A stretch of DNA of 60,125 nucleotides from CAYVAP01 sp964343195 (GCA_964343195.1 CAYFIR010000021.1:1-60125); one strand, 5' to 3'; counted from the stretch's first letter, positions 1 through 9,596 are shown. The notes: a model not told the origin generated them from the sequence alone. Made by a program: numbers and translations.

Positions 1-10
1 GGCTTTCTTA

Positions 11-41
11 TCCTGTCTTTCCTGTAATCCTGAAAATCCTG
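11..41. repeat. short TCCTG repeats at left edge
   Basis: Four copies of TCCTG start at positions 11, 20, 28 and 37, spaced 8-9 bp. The tract lies upstream of the first gene and may be the end of a longer dispersed repeat cut by the window edge. No function can be assigned. Confidence 0.4.
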
Positions 42-82
42 TCTAATTTGTCTAGGAGTATGGTCATAGATAATATTATTCT

Positions 83-685
83 ATGAATTCATCTTTTTGG
101 GACCAGCGCTTTAGCGAAGACGAGCCGGTTTATGGCCATGAGCCTAACGAGTTCTTCGCCTCAGAGTTAGCCAAGCTCCCCACGGGCAAACTATTACTTC
201 CCGCAGAAGGTCAGGGCAGAAACGCCCTTTTTGCTGCAAAGCAGGGCTGGGAAGTCCATGCGTTTGACTACAGCGAGGTTGCCAGGGACTATACCCTCAC
301 TCAGGCCGCAAAGGCTGGTGTGACCATACAATACACCCTCAGGGATTATGCTTCACTGGTGCTGGAAGAGAATTTGTATGATGCGGTGGGGTTGGTATTT
401 GCACATAGTCCGGCGCAGCTACGTCCAACCATCCATGGCAAAATCGCTCAGAGTTTACAGCCAGGTGGAACCATCATACTCGAAGGGTTTCACAAAACAC
501 AGCTTCCTTTGGGGACAGGGGGGCCAAAATCAGAAGAAATGCTGTTTAGTGAAGAGGAGCTGATAGGTGATTTCTCCGAATGGATACAGGACATCCAAAT
601 TGAACAGAAAAGGGTCACCCTGTCTGAAGGAGCCTACCACCGAGGAGAGGCAGAAGTAATACGGCTTACGGGAATCAGGAAATAG
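83..685 (+). CDS. class I SAM-dependent methyltransferase (TehB/TPMT-like)
   Basis: A 200-residue cytosolic methyltransferase. The N-terminus (WDQRFSEDEPVYGHEPNEFF) matches the entry motif of the tellurite-resistance TehB and thiopurine methyltransferase-like group. A glycine-rich SAM loop, LLPAEGQGRNALFAAKQGW, follows at about residues 38-56, then the acidic residue in FDYSEV and the post-II region LQPGGTIILEGF at about 125. The length is usual for the family. The substrate cannot be read from sequence; chalcogen or thiol detoxification is the family precedent only. It stands alone and converges with the histidine kinase on the other strand, the stops being 2 bp apart. The ATG start is well placed. 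Confidence 0.85.
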   Translation: MNSSFWDQRFSEDEPVYGHEPNEFFASELAKLPTGKLLLPAEGQGRNALFAAKQGWEVHAFDYSEVARDYTLTQAAKAGVTIQYTLRDYASLVLEENLYDAVGLVFAHSPAQLRPTIHGKIAQSLQPGGTIILEGFHKTQLPLGTGGPKSEEMLFSEEELIGDFSEWIQDIQIEQKRVTLSEGAYHRGEAEVIRLTGIRK

Positions 686-686
686 G

Positions 687-2906
687 TTAATACTTCTTTG
701 GAGGTAACCAGAAGCTGATTTTAGCTCCAGCTCCGGATTTGCCTTCTGCCCAGATTTCGCCGCCGTGCTTGTAAATTATCCTGGCAACGGTAGCCAGCCC
801 AATCCCTATTCCTGGATAACCAGCACCATTATCCAGCCTTTTGAAGGGCTCAAAAATCTGATCAGCCTGATCAGGCCTGAAACCGATCCCGTTATCTTCA
901 ACACAAAGGACAGTTTTTCCACCGGAGGTCTCCTTATAAACATTGATTTCAGCCTGATCTTTCGAGGATGTGTAGAGCCAGGCATTCTTCAATAAGTTGG
1001 ATATCACCACCCCGATCAACCTGCGATCTCCATAGCAAATCTGGTTGGGCTCAATATCGATACTTACCTTCCTTTCTGGATGTTGAAGCTGCAGCTGAAG
1101 TGCGTACCGCTGCACTTTTGGACCTACGTCAAACTCGGTTAAATTCAGGTCCTCAATTTGATATCGGGCCAGATCCAGTAACCCGATGACCAATTCATTC
1201 ATCTCCTGGGCGTTTTCCTCTATCTGCCTCAGATAATCCTGGTGATCCGAACCGATCTCGTCTGGCAAAGTTTTTTTCAAAACAGAAACAAAACCGTTTA
1301 CCGCTCTTAACGGGCCTCTTAGTTCATGAGAAACTGCAGAGGCAAATGCCCGAAGATCAGCGTTTGAAGCTTCAAGTGCTCCGGTTCTTTGCCGTACCCT
1401 CTCTTCCAGTTCCAGGTTTAACTCCTTTAAAGATTCCTGGGCGCGCACCTGCACCGTTACATCCTGAATGATAGAGTATAACAACTCTCCTTCAGGAGTT
1501 TCCACAGGACCAGAATTTATCTGTACATCTCTGATTTCTCCAGACTTGAGCCGATGCTTCGCTCTGAAGCTGCTAACATTCAACTCTTTAACACTGGCTA
1601 CCAGGTCTATTACTTTCTCTTTGGGGAAAGTATTGATGTCCCAGATATGCAGTTGATGCAATTCCTCCATCGAATAGCCATAAAAACTCAGGGCTGCCTT
1701 ATTGGCTGCGGGAATTTTCCAGGTCGTGGGATCGACCAGGAACATGATGGCATGATTTCGCTCAAAAAGCTGCCGAAACTGCTTTTCACTCGCCTCGAGG
1801 TTACGCTGATTATAATGGTATTTAATGACCAGGCCCGTCAGAGAAGCTGCTCTCCGCAATAAATTCAGGTGGTCTTCCGTCGGGCTACCGGGCTCATGGA
1901 GGTACATGGCAAAACTCCCCAACACTTCTCCGCTCTCAAGTATGATAGGTATGGACCAACATGCTCCCAGGCCATATCTATTGGCTAGTTCGATAAATGG
2001 TATCCAAAGGGGGTCATTGAGAGTGTCCGTAACTATGACCTCTTCCTTGCGGTAAATTGCTGTACCGCAGGAGCCTACCTGTGGCCCAATTGGATAGCCG
2101 TCCACAATCTTTACATATCCAAATGGGAGTTTGGTCGCCGCTCCATGTCTAAGCACTTTCGCTTCCGCATCATATAGAACAATTGATCCCATAACTTCGG
2201 GATATTCCTGTTCTATCATCTCTACAATCCGGGTTAAAGATGCCTCTAGTCCCTTGTCCTGAATTATACATTCGTATACTTCCTGCTGCGCTGTTGATAG
2301 CCGATCTCTCTGCTGTACGATTTCATCAATTAGCAGGCGCTCCAGTTCAGAAGATACACGATCACTGATTATGTCAAGTAGAGACTCCAGAAACCCGGGG
2401 TTATGAATGGGCCGCTGACTGAGCAGGATCGCCAGCCCCAGTGTATCCCCTTCTCGGCTTATTAATGGAATCCCCATGTACCCTTCTACCTGCATCTCCT
2501 TCAAAAAAACTTCTTCCGGAAAACTTTCTGCCACCCCTGATTGATGAATCACGACCTTTCCTTCATTCAACACACGGGAGCACAGCCCATCAATTAACTC
2601 ATAGGTAAATGGAGCCATTGCCCCCCCCTTCCCCCAGGCACTTAACACCTTCACCATATCCCTTTCTCTTTCATAGTAACCGATATAGGCAACGGCGACT
2701 TCGTCCACATGGGTGGTGATGTACCTACAAATCCAGTCAAACAGATCTTGGCCAGTATATCCACCAGAAAGCAGCTTCAAAGGAAGGTCTTCCCTAATCC
2801 CATTGATCGAGACAAGGGCGTCCCTCAATGAGCGCCACTCATCTGCGAAGCCTTCTTCATGGGGATCAAGACTGATGAGTTTTTTTAGTAATTCCTGAAA
2901 CGCCAT
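687..2906 (-). CDS. GAF-GAF-PAS sensor histidine kinase
   Basis: A 739-residue kinase with no clear membrane segment. Two GAF-like domains lie at about 50-200 and 215-365, and a PAS domain at about 375-490 (QFRQLFERNHAIMFLVDP). A coiled linker (about 490-525) leads to a HisKA domain with SHELRGPLRAVNGF near 535 and an HATPase domain with NLLKNAW, DNGIGF and GIGIGLATV boxes. The HELRGPLRAV phospho-acceptor helix is typical of the bacteriophytochrome-like kinase group, but there is no PHY domain, so the signal is probably a small cytosolic ligand or redox state. No response regulator lies beside it, so it is an orphan. The ATG start at 2906 fits. Confidence 0.88.
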   Translation of the reverse strand: MAFQELLKKLISLDPHEEGFADEWRSLRDALVSINGIREDLPLKLLSGGYTGQDLFDWICRYITTHVDEVAVAYIGYYERERDMVKVLSAWGKGGAMAPFTYELIDGLCSRVLNEGKVVIHQSGVAESFPEEVFLKEMQVEGYMGIPLISREGDTLGLAILLSQRPIHNPGFLESLLDIISDRVSSELERLLIDEIVQQRDRLSTAQQEVYECIIQDKGLEASLTRIVEMIEQEYPEVMGSIVLYDAEAKVLRHGAATKLPFGYVKIVDGYPIGPQVGSCGTAIYRKEEVIVTDTLNDPLWIPFIELANRYGLGACWSIPIILESGEVLGSFAMYLHEPGSPTEDHLNLLRRAASLTGLVIKYHYNQRNLEASEKQFRQLFERNHAIMFLVDPTTWKIPAANKAALSFYGYSMEELHQLHIWDINTFPKEKVIDLVASVKELNVSSFRAKHRLKSGEIRDVQINSGPVETPEGELLYSIIQDVTVQVRAQESLKELNLELEERVRQRTGALEASNADLRAFASAVSHELRGPLRAVNGFVSVLKKTLPDEIGSDHQDYLRQIEENAQEMNELVIGLLDLARYQIEDLNLTEFDVGPKVQRYALQLQLQHPERKVSIDIEPNQICYGDRRLIGVVISNLLKNAWLYTSSKDQAEINVYKETSGGKTVLCVEDNGIGFRPDQADQIFEPFKRLDNGAGYPGIGIGLATVARIIYKHGGEIWAEGKSGAGAKISFWLPPKKY

Positions 2907-3138
2907 ATGGGTGGGGGCTTTCGACCATTTTTCTGCCGAAATAAATGTCAGCTAGCATGAAAAGTGTTGTCAGGGCTGGGGTCTCTCCGAAAGAGATATA
3001 CTTAAAAAGTAATCAAAAATTTAGGATTCGACACAGTTTTAGCGGCTCAAATCCCACCGGATTCTCTCATCAGCCTCCATCCTTATACTGAATCGAGCTA
3101 ATCGGGAAACCTCCCTGTCCCCAATCACGTAACTGACA

Positions 3139-6100
3139 TTGTCCTCCCTTTATCAGGTGGTATTGGATTTACCTCTCCCTCCCCATTCCAAAACCATCAA
3201 GCTTGGTCAAGTACTATTTCCTTTTGACTTTAACGCCAAGCTTAATATGCAACCTGCTGTTTCTTCTGCACTTTCACAGGGTCAAAAGACCCCGCTGGTA
3301 AACCTGTTTGCCTACCTGAGGGATCTCTACCGGTCTACTGGTCCCAAAACCGACTTTGAAGCTGAGGGGTCGGATTCACATATAACATGGTGGCCATTAC
3401 TTGAGATCAAGGAATGGGCCGATCAAAGTCTCCCTCAACCATATGGAGATTCTTTGAAAATGAACCTCTCTGATCCTGCCCGTCCTTTACTTAAGCTTAA
3501 ACGTATTGCTCCTCCGCCTCGACCTCAGGAGCCTGAAGAGTTAACGCCTTTTCTCAGCTGGGTAAAGAATGAGTCAGGGCAGCCATATCCGGAAATCCAA
3601 TCCAGTGAGCAATTTGAGGACTCCGAAGATCGGGTTGCAACATTTCGTTCATTTCAGGAGCAGGTAGAAGGCAAGCACATCAATGAAATCGGAAATATAC
3701 CCATTCCCGAGATTCTCGATCCGTGGCTATCGTTTGAAGTCGATGAACAGGATCAGGTAAGATTGACCCACTACCCTACCCTATCCCTCAAACCCGCACT
3801 GCCCGAAGCTTTGGCGGGTAAATGGCAGGAATTCGAACAGGCGTATGCAAAGTATCTTCAGATTCAGGATCGCCTAAAAACACGAAATGCCCTCTACGAT
3901 CAGCTTCATCAGGCATATTATGAGCGAAGCAGCCAGGACAAAATGGGGCTTGTACTGAGTTTTGGTCTCCTGCAAAACTCCCATAGCGATGCCCCCTATC
4001 GTCATTTTCTGTTTCATGTACCCTTGCAGTTTACCTGTGGGCAGAAGGAGATAACCATTCATGTCGATGACAAACACCCAATCCATACCAGCCAGCAGTT
4101 TACTGAACTGATGCCTGTGTGGTACCCTGAAGCCAGTCCCTCTTCTCTGGAGGCTCGCCAAAGCCAGATCATGGCAGCAGTCGATGAGTTTAATGGGCAA
4201 ACCCACGAGTTCAATTTTGATCCTCAATACCTGGAATACCATTACCATGCTGCTGCCTGCCGGATTCTGGACCCGGTGTTCGGATGGGAAGACAGGTTCA
4301 TCCTAAATGGAAATCCGAACTGGAAACTGGAAGAAGTGGGTGAAGCGAGGGTTTCTTTAAGTTTTTCGCCCGTCCTCCGATTTGCTGAGCCCGAGGATGA
4401 GGCAACCGTCGCCCGCGATGCTGACCGGATTTTACGGCAGCTTAACCAACTGATCCATGAGGGACAAACTGACGCCATCCCCGACTTCTTTCGGCACCTT
4501 TTCTCGCTGAAGACACATGAAAATGGGTTCCGCCTGGGCTACAAACGGCAATCCAGCAAATTGCGTGAGCTGGGCAGTACGGCAGAAGCCTCATTTGACG
4601 CCTCAGACGAAAACCGCTACTTTTTTCCCCTACCCTATAATCAGGAGCAACTGGCCATAGCCCGACGCCTGGAAATCCAGGACGCGGTGACGGTGAAAGG
4701 TCCTCCCGGTACCGGAAAAAGTCACAGCATCGCCAACCTCCTTACCCACCATGCCAGTTTGGGGCAGCGGGTACTGGTCATTTCCAAGAACCCGAAGGCC
4801 CTGGAAGTGATCTATCGAAAGTTGCCACCCCAAATTCAGGAAATGGCCATGCTCTTCCGCGAAGCGGCGATGCCTGTCCACGAACTGAAACGCAGCATCG
4901 AAGTGGTAAGCGACCACCTCACCGAAGCCCAAAGCGATGAGACCTTGGCAGACCAGGAAGAGACACTGGCCAGCTTACAGGATCGCATATTACAACTGAA
5001 AGATGCGGTTACGGCGCAATTGAGCTTTTATCAGGATACCCTCTCGCTGTCTGACCCTCGAGCCGGAAAAGAGCTTACACTTACCTGGCCAGAGTGGGCC
5101 GACCGATATCAGCAATTGCCGGAGCGTACGCACTGGCTTTGCGAAAAACTGGAGGAAGTCGCCATTCCGGAATTGGTGGACCTGCTTCAACGCTGGCAAC
5201 AAGCAGACCATAGCCTCAGAAGCCATGACTGGCCCATGCCTGAAAACTGGATGGATACCAGCAGGCTAAGATCTCTGGCTGACCAGATCAGACGAATTGA
5301 GGAAGTGGTGGACCTCACCCGCTATGCCCAACTGCCCTCGACAGCCTTTGAACCAACTTTTCTGGACGAATGGGAAGCCGTACAGCCCCACTTGCAATTT
5401 CTCACACAGTGGCAAGCACTTTGGCAACACCCTCGATTTCGGCGTAGTCTCCTCCAGCAGGTCGTGTTGGAGTATGGGGATCGCTTGAATCAGCTGGAAG
5501 CCCGATCTGCCCAGTTCATAAGCTTTAGGTTTGGGCTACAACCCGTCATGGCTGATGGTTTGGATGCTGCCTCCAGCCATCTGCATAATTTGATGGATAA
5601 GTACGACCGCGATGGCACCCTGAGCCTCCTGAAGCGAAAACTTTTGCCAAAGCCCGAAAAGGCATTTTACGAGTGCTCCATCAACGGGAAGTCGGTAGAA
5701 AGCTATCGGGACCTTCGAAAAATCGCAGACTTCCTCAAATGGCAGCTCGATCAGCAGCAGCTACAGGCTACCATGGAAAATTACTTCCGCCAGTTTGATG
5801 TAATTGGGCTGGATCAATCAAAGGGAGGGACACCCCTGGACCGGGCTCGTCAGCAACTCTCGATTCTCAAAGACCTGGAAGCAGCCCTCGTGGCAGCAGG
5901 GCATTTCAATGCTCTGGCGGGAGCCAGAGATCTACCCATCCTGGACCTCTCTGGCTCATTTGATGAGACAGTTGCCTACCTGGCCCGCCTCAAGGATGTC
6001 CGCTTCATTCGAAAAGCCTACATCCAAATCGAACAGGCCATTCGTACCCTGAAGGAGGCTGGTGACTTCCCGTTGCTTCCCGAACTGACTGAAGCGGTGG

Positions 6101-7863
6101 AAAATCTCGAAGCTGATCGCTACGAGCAGTTGCGACATCGCTATGACCAACTCCGGGCCGAGGCTGACCGCACCCTGAAGTTACACCAGACCCTGAAGGC
6201 CTGGAGCCATCGGCTGCCCATGACCATGGCAAGGCTGGAAGCCGGGGAAGTGTCCTCAACCCTGAGTGAAAAGGAGCTACGTGAAGATCTTTTCCACCTT
6301 ACCCTGAAGCAGCAACTCAATCAGAAGCTGGAAGGTAGCCTGAATGTCAATGAGCAATTGGAAGAGTGGAAAAGCCTGCGCACCCAACAGCGTGACCTGA
6401 TAAGCGAAGTAGCTGCACTGCGTGGTTGGGCAAAACGGCGGGAAGCAGTAGGCCCTGAGGTGCTGTCAAATCTGGCTGCCTGGCGTAATGACCTCATCAA
6501 TGTTGGCAAAGGCCATGGCAAGAACACGGCACGGCACCAGGCTTCTGCAAAAGCCAACCTGAAAAGTGTGAAGGATGCGATCCCTCTGTGGATCATGCAG
6601 CAGGACCTCGTGAGTGAGTTCTTCGACGAACCGCATCCGGGAGATTTTGACCTGCTGATCATCGATGAGGCTTCACAGTGTGACATCAGTACCCTGAACC
6701 TGATTTACCGCGCAAAGAAAAGCCTGGTTGTAGGCGACGAGAACCAGACCGCGGTGAGCACCAACGCCAACCAGTTCCCGATCGAGCGCACGAATCAGAT
6801 CCTGGATCGCTACCTGATCCAGCATCCCTTCAAACAGCAGTTCAACATTAACAACCGGACCGCGTCAATTTATAGCCTGAGCGGGGTCATTTATCCCAAT
6901 ATCATCACCCTACGGGAGCATTTTCGCTGTCGGCCAGAGATCATCGACTTCTCGGATCGGCTGGTGTACCATAGGCAGATCCGGCCATTTCGTCTGGCAG
7001 GGAACTCTTCCTGGGGTGCTGCTGCGGAGGTTCACTATGTGGAAGATGCCCCCAACAGTCCACGCAAGCCCCAGATAGCCCGACAATTAGTGGACATCAT
7101 TCGTGGGATGATCGAAGATTTCGAATCGGGAGAGATCAAGCAACTGCCAACCATAGGGGTAATCTGCCTGGAGTCCAGTAATGAAGACCACAGGGAATTA
7201 CTGATCCGGTCTCTCGGACGAGATCCCAAGATCAAGGCCTATAGAGAACAAATGGAACTCGCAGTAGGTACCGCCCGTGTTTTTCAGGGGGATGAACGGG
7301 ATATCATGCTCCTGACCACAACGGCCAGCCATAGCCGCAACTCGAAAGGGAAACTCCGTCCGCCAAGGGCAGTGCTAGGGGAAGAGATGACCCGAATTTA
7401 TAACGTCGCCATGAGTCGAGCCAGGGAAAAGGTCGTGCTGCTGCACAGCATTTTGCCTGAGGCAATTCCTCTGATGAAGGAACAATGTCTTCGCCGTCAA
7501 CTCCTGGACTGGATGATGGAGTCAGATCTTCACCCTGTAAAAGTGTCCAAAGCAAAGCTGATGCCCGGGGAAGGTTCCGTTATGGGGGAAATTCAGGCTT
7601 ATTTAAGGCAGCTTGAGCTGGAGGGGCTGAATTACCAACTTCCAATTGGGGGGCAGGTTGTTCCCATCGCCCTTACGGGGCCCCAACCTCCTGTGGGAAT
7701 CTTCCTGGATGGGATACCGGGAGTTTCGGACCTGGATGCTTCACTTAATGCGCAGCTAACACTGGAGAGGTCCGGATGGCAGGTTTATCGGCTTTCCGCC
7801 CTATTGTGGCAGGTTGATCGTCCCATGGCCGAAGCTCAACTGAGAAGCTGGCTCGATAAATAG
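3139..7863 (+). CDS. large SF1 (DNA2/NAM7-type) helicase with nuclease-like C-terminus
   Basis: A 1574-residue protein. Helicase motif I (GPPGTGKS) is at about 521-528, motif II (IIDEAS) at about 1175-1179, motif V (VFQGDERDIMLLT) near 1380 and motif VI (VAMSRAREK) near 1424. A roughly 600-residue, mostly helical insert separates motifs I and II, as in Upf1/DNA2-type SF1 enzymes. The last 90 residues (GIFLDG, then LERSGWQVYRLSALLW) resemble the Vsr/MTES_1575 restriction-endonuclease-like domain that ends many such bacterial helicases, although the catalytic residues are not clear. Residues 1-480 match nothing I recognise. The frame opens with TTG at 3139, after an in-frame TAA at 3130; the first in-frame ATG is at 3247. 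Large stand-alone helicases of this build are often found in defence or mobile regions; a defence role here is inference only. A strong terminator follows. Confidence 0.85.
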   Translation: MSSLYQVVLDLPLPPHSKTIKLGQVLFPFDFNAKLNMQPAVSSALSQGQKTPLVNLFAYLRDLYRSTGPKTDFEAEGSDSHITWWPLLEIKEWADQSLPQPYGDSLKMNLSDPARPLLKLKRIAPPPRPQEPEELTPFLSWVKNESGQPYPEIQSSEQFEDSEDRVATFRSFQEQVEGKHINEIGNIPIPEILDPWLSFEVDEQDQVRLTHYPTLSLKPALPEALAGKWQEFEQAYAKYLQIQDRLKTRNALYDQLHQAYYERSSQDKMGLVLSFGLLQNSHSDAPYRHFLFHVPLQFTCGQKEITIHVDDKHPIHTSQQFTELMPVWYPEASPSSLEARQSQIMAAVDEFNGQTHEFNFDPQYLEYHYHAAACRILDPVFGWEDRFILNGNPNWKLEEVGEARVSLSFSPVLRFAEPEDEATVARDADRILRQLNQLIHEGQTDAIPDFFRHLFSLKTHENGFRLGYKRQSSKLRELGSTAEASFDASDENRYFFPLPYNQEQLAIARRLEIQDAVTVKGPPGTGKSHSIANLLTHHASLGQRVLVISKNPKALEVIYRKLPPQIQEMAMLFREAAMPVHELKRSIEVVSDHLTEAQSDETLADQEETLASLQDRILQLKDAVTAQLSFYQDTLSLSDPRAGKELTLTWPEWADRYQQLPERTHWLCEKLEEVAIPELVDLLQRWQQADHSLRSHDWPMPENWMDTSRLRSLADQIRRIEEVVDLTRYAQLPSTAFEPTFLDEWEAVQPHLQFLTQWQALWQHPRFRRSLLQQVVLEYGDRLNQLEARSAQFISFRFGLQPVMADGLDAASSHLHNLMDKYDRDGTLSLLKRKLLPKPEKAFYECSINGKSVESYRDLRKIADFLKWQLDQQQLQATMENYFRQFDVIGLDQSKGGTPLDRARQQLSILKDLEAALVAAGHFNALAGARDLPILDLSGSFDETVAYLARLKDVRFIRKAYIQIEQAIRTLKEAGDFPLLPELTEAVENLEADRYEQLRHRYDQLRAEADRTLKLHQTLKAWSHRLPMTMARLEAGEVSSTLSEKELREDLFHLTLKQQLNQKLEGSLNVNEQLEEWKSLRTQQRDLISEVAALRGWAKRREAVGPEVLSNLAAWRNDLINVGKGHGKNTARHQASAKANLKSVKDAIPLWIMQQDLVSEFFDEPHPGDFDLLIIDEASQCDISTLNLIYRAKKSLVVGDENQTAVSTNANQFPIERTNQILDRYLIQHPFKQQFNINNRTASIYSLSGVIYPNIITLREHFRCRPEIIDFSDRLVYHRQIRPFRLAGNSSWGAAAEVHYVEDAPNSPRKPQIARQLVDIIRGMIEDFESGEIKQLPTIGVICLESSNEDHRELLIRSLGRDPKIKAYREQMELAVGTARVFQGDERDIMLLTTTASHSRNSKGKLRPPRAVLGEEMTRIYNVAMSRAREKVVLLHSILPEAIPLMKEQCLRRQLLDWMMESDLHPVKVSKAKLMPGEGSVMGEIQAYLRQLELEGLNYQLPIGGQVVPIALTGPQPPVGIFLDGIPGVSDLDASLNAQLTLERSGWQVYRLSALLWQVDRPMAEAQLRSWLDK

Positions 7864-7880
7864 CTTTCTCCAATTGAAAG

Positions 7881-7914
7881 AAAAGCCCTGCGGGATGGTT
7901 CTCGCAGGGCTTTT
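7881..7914. terminator. bidirectional rho-independent terminator
   Basis: A perfect 12-bp stem (AAAAGCCCTGCG / CGCAGGGCTTTT) with a 10-base loop and A/T tracts on both sides. It sits between the convergent helicase and par-partner genes and should stop transcripts from both strands. Confidence 0.9.
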
Positions 7915-7936
7915 CTTTGTTCATGTGAGGCTGGAA

Positions 7937-8410
7937 TCAGCTTCCCTTGGGACGGTCCTTGGTCCACTTTTTCTTAACGTAGGCTTCGAGTGCCGCATTC
8001 ACATGGTCCTTTAGCTTTCCAGGCTCCCAATAGGCGATGTCCTGTAGCTTTTCGGAAGTTTCCTTTTTAAGGATGAAAGTTTTACGGGTTTCTCCTTCCT
8101 TACATCCACGCTCGCTCTTGGGTCGATTCTCCTCTTCTTCGACCAAGTACTTTGGCTTTGCGACCTCTCTGTAATAGGTATCCCCTTCGGTTTTAGTCCT
8201 GCGTTTGGGTCGGGCTACCCGGGCCTTATCGACTCCAGTCCTCCGGGTCCTGTTGGTCGGAGCTACAGGCTGTTCCGGTTTGTTAGAGTTTCCTACTTCC
8301 TGCTCAGCTTCTGTAACTGGAGGTGCCACCTTGCTGGTATTTTGCAGGATGGAGTTTAGCCCGCCTAATCCCTGGGCCTGGGTCTTGAAATCTTTTTTCC
8401 CTTTCGCCAT
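7937..8410 (-). CDS. putative plasmid partition partner (ribbon-helix-helix DNA-binding protein)
   Basis: A basic 157-residue protein. The first 105 residues look disordered and are rich in Lys, Arg and Pro, with the patch RTRRTGVDKARVARPKRRTK. The C-terminal part reads TRKTFILKKETSEKLQDIAY then KLKDHVNAALEAYVKKK, which has the strand-helix-helix pattern of ribbon-helix-helix proteins. It lies 285 bp downstream of parA on the same strand, where the centromere-binding partner (ParB/ParG-type) is expected, and no classical ParB is present. I infer that it binds a centromere and/or its own operator. The ATG at 8410 was chosen over an in-frame GTG at 8419. Confidence 0.7.
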   Translation of the reverse strand: MAKGKKDFKTQAQGLGGLNSILQNTSKVAPPVTEAEQEVGNSNKPEQPVAPTNRTRRTGVDKARVARPKRRTKTEGDTYYREVAKPKYLVEEEENRPKSERGCKEGETRKTFILKKETSEKLQDIAYWEPGKLKDHVNAALEAYVKKKWTKDRPKGS

Positions 8411-8488
8411 GTCAATCACTTCTTTTATCAGGGGGAACCAATTAGGTATCCAGCTTATTCTAAATCCACATTGAAATCACATAACTCA

Positions 8489-8552
8489 TAGAGGACAGCA
8501 AAAACATATGGCACAAAACAAACAATGCACTCTTTTTATTCTATGTCCTCTA
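8489..8552. promoter_or_regulatory. inverted repeat upstream of partition partner gene
   Basis: TAGAGGACA (8489-8497) and TGTCCTCTA (8544-8552) form a perfect 9-bp inverted repeat with 46 bp between the arms, in the leader of the ribbon-helix-helix-like gene. A third AGGACA occurs at 8576. It is a candidate operator or centromere site. Confidence 0.45.
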
Positions 8553-8599
8553 ATTAACCAAAGAAAACATTCAGGACAAAGTATTTTATGTTTTTACTG

Positions 8600-8615
8600 T
8601 GTACAGTGAGTACAC
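8600..8615. promoter_or_regulatory. TGTACA-type operator candidate between parA and partner gene
   Basis: TGTACA (8600-8605) is followed by GTACAC 4 bp later. The same TGTACA element occurs twice upstream of parA (9506-9522 and 9582-9596), which suggests a shared regulator or centromere-binding factor. Confidence 0.45.
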
Positions 8616-8695
8616 TACAAACAAAGTCTAATATGGTTACAAAAAATGGAAAGGATACAGTTTACACAATACGTCCATTTTCCTCATCATCTACA

Positions 8696-9475
8696 TCAGT
8701 TCGAGGGGACAGCAACTCCTAGACGTACCAATACTTCGTCCTTTAGTCGCAGGTAATCCTTTGCTCCATTTGATTCACTGTCATACTCGAAGACATCCTG
8801 CCCCATGATCTGAGCCTCCGCCAGGGCGATGTTGGTCCGGATGGTTTTCGAAAACATCTTATCCGGATTTTCAGCCTCAATGGTGTCGTAAATATTGCGA
8901 TGCAAAATTTTCCGCTTATCGTACTTGTTGAGCACAATACCAAGCAGCTCCAGCCTGGTATTTATTTCATTTTCTCGTACGAGATCAATGACTTTGGTGA
9001 TCTCCTGTAGCCCCTTGAGGGAGTGGCGTTCGGTCTGCATGGGAACCAGGACAAAATCGCTGGTCGCAAGGGCATTTACAGTCATCAGGCCAATACTGGG
9101 AGGACAATCGATCAAAATGAAATCATAGTCCCCCGCTACAGGCTTTAGAAGCCCGTCTAAGAGACGTTCTCTACCCATCCTGGTACTCAGTTCCACTTCG
9201 GCACCTGAAAGGCTTAGAGAGGAAGGAATGAGGTCATATCCATTTCGCTGCTGTACGATATCGGCCAGTTGCACCTGTCCATGCATGGCTTCGTACAGGG
9301 TCGCCCCCGCAGGATCGGAAAAACCTAACCCATGGGTGAGGTTGGTCTGGGGATCAGCATCGATCATCAACACCCGAAATCCATCACGGGCAAGAGCGGG
9401 ACCAAGGGCTCCGGTGGTAGTGGTTTTTCCTTCGCCACCTTTGAGTTGTGCAATGCTAATGCGGATTGCTGACAT
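8696..9475 (-). CDS. parA: ParA-family partition ATPase
   Basis: A 259-residue P-loop ATPase with a deviant Walker A, KGGEGKTTTT, at about residues 12-21 (Glu where Val is usual). Switch region MIDADPQTNLTHGL lies at about 37-50 and Walker B FILIDCPPSIGL at about 117-128. It lacks the N-terminal helix-turn-helix extension of P1-type ParA, so it is the short (Ib/Soj-like) form. It would drive segregation of the replicon with the small basic protein encoded downstream. Start is ATG. TGTACA palindromes stand 30-120 bp upstream and could be autoregulatory. Confidence 0.93.
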   Translation of the reverse strand: MSAIRISIAQLKGGEGKTTTTGALGPALARDGFRVLMIDADPQTNLTHGLGFSDPAGATLYEAMHGQVQLADIVQQRNGYDLIPSSLSLSGAEVELSTRMGRERLLDGLLKPVAGDYDFILIDCPPSIGLMTVNALATSDFVLVPMQTERHSLKGLQEITKVIDLVRENEINTRLELLGIVLNKYDKRKILHRNIYDTIEAENPDKMFSKTIRTNIALAEAQIMGQDVFEYDSESNGAKDYLRLKDEVLVRLGVAVPSN

Positions 9476-9505
9476 ACTTTGTACTAATTGGGTTAAGAGT
9501 ATGCA

Positions 9506-9596
9506 ATGTACTTTATGTACATAATAAAAACAATGGTTATCATGTAAATATTCCGCACATTGTTTCCAATATAATATCTTGTGTACACTGTGTACA
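9506..9596. promoter_or_regulatory. paired TGTACA palindromes upstream of parA
   Basis: ATGTAC-TTTAT-GTACAT (9506-9522) is a perfect 6-5-6 inverted repeat. TGTACA-CTG-TGTACA (9582-9596) is a second double site. Both lie within 125 bp of the parA start codon, in the place of a promoter or operator. Whether they bind ParA, its partner or another regulator is unknown. Confidence 0.6.
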
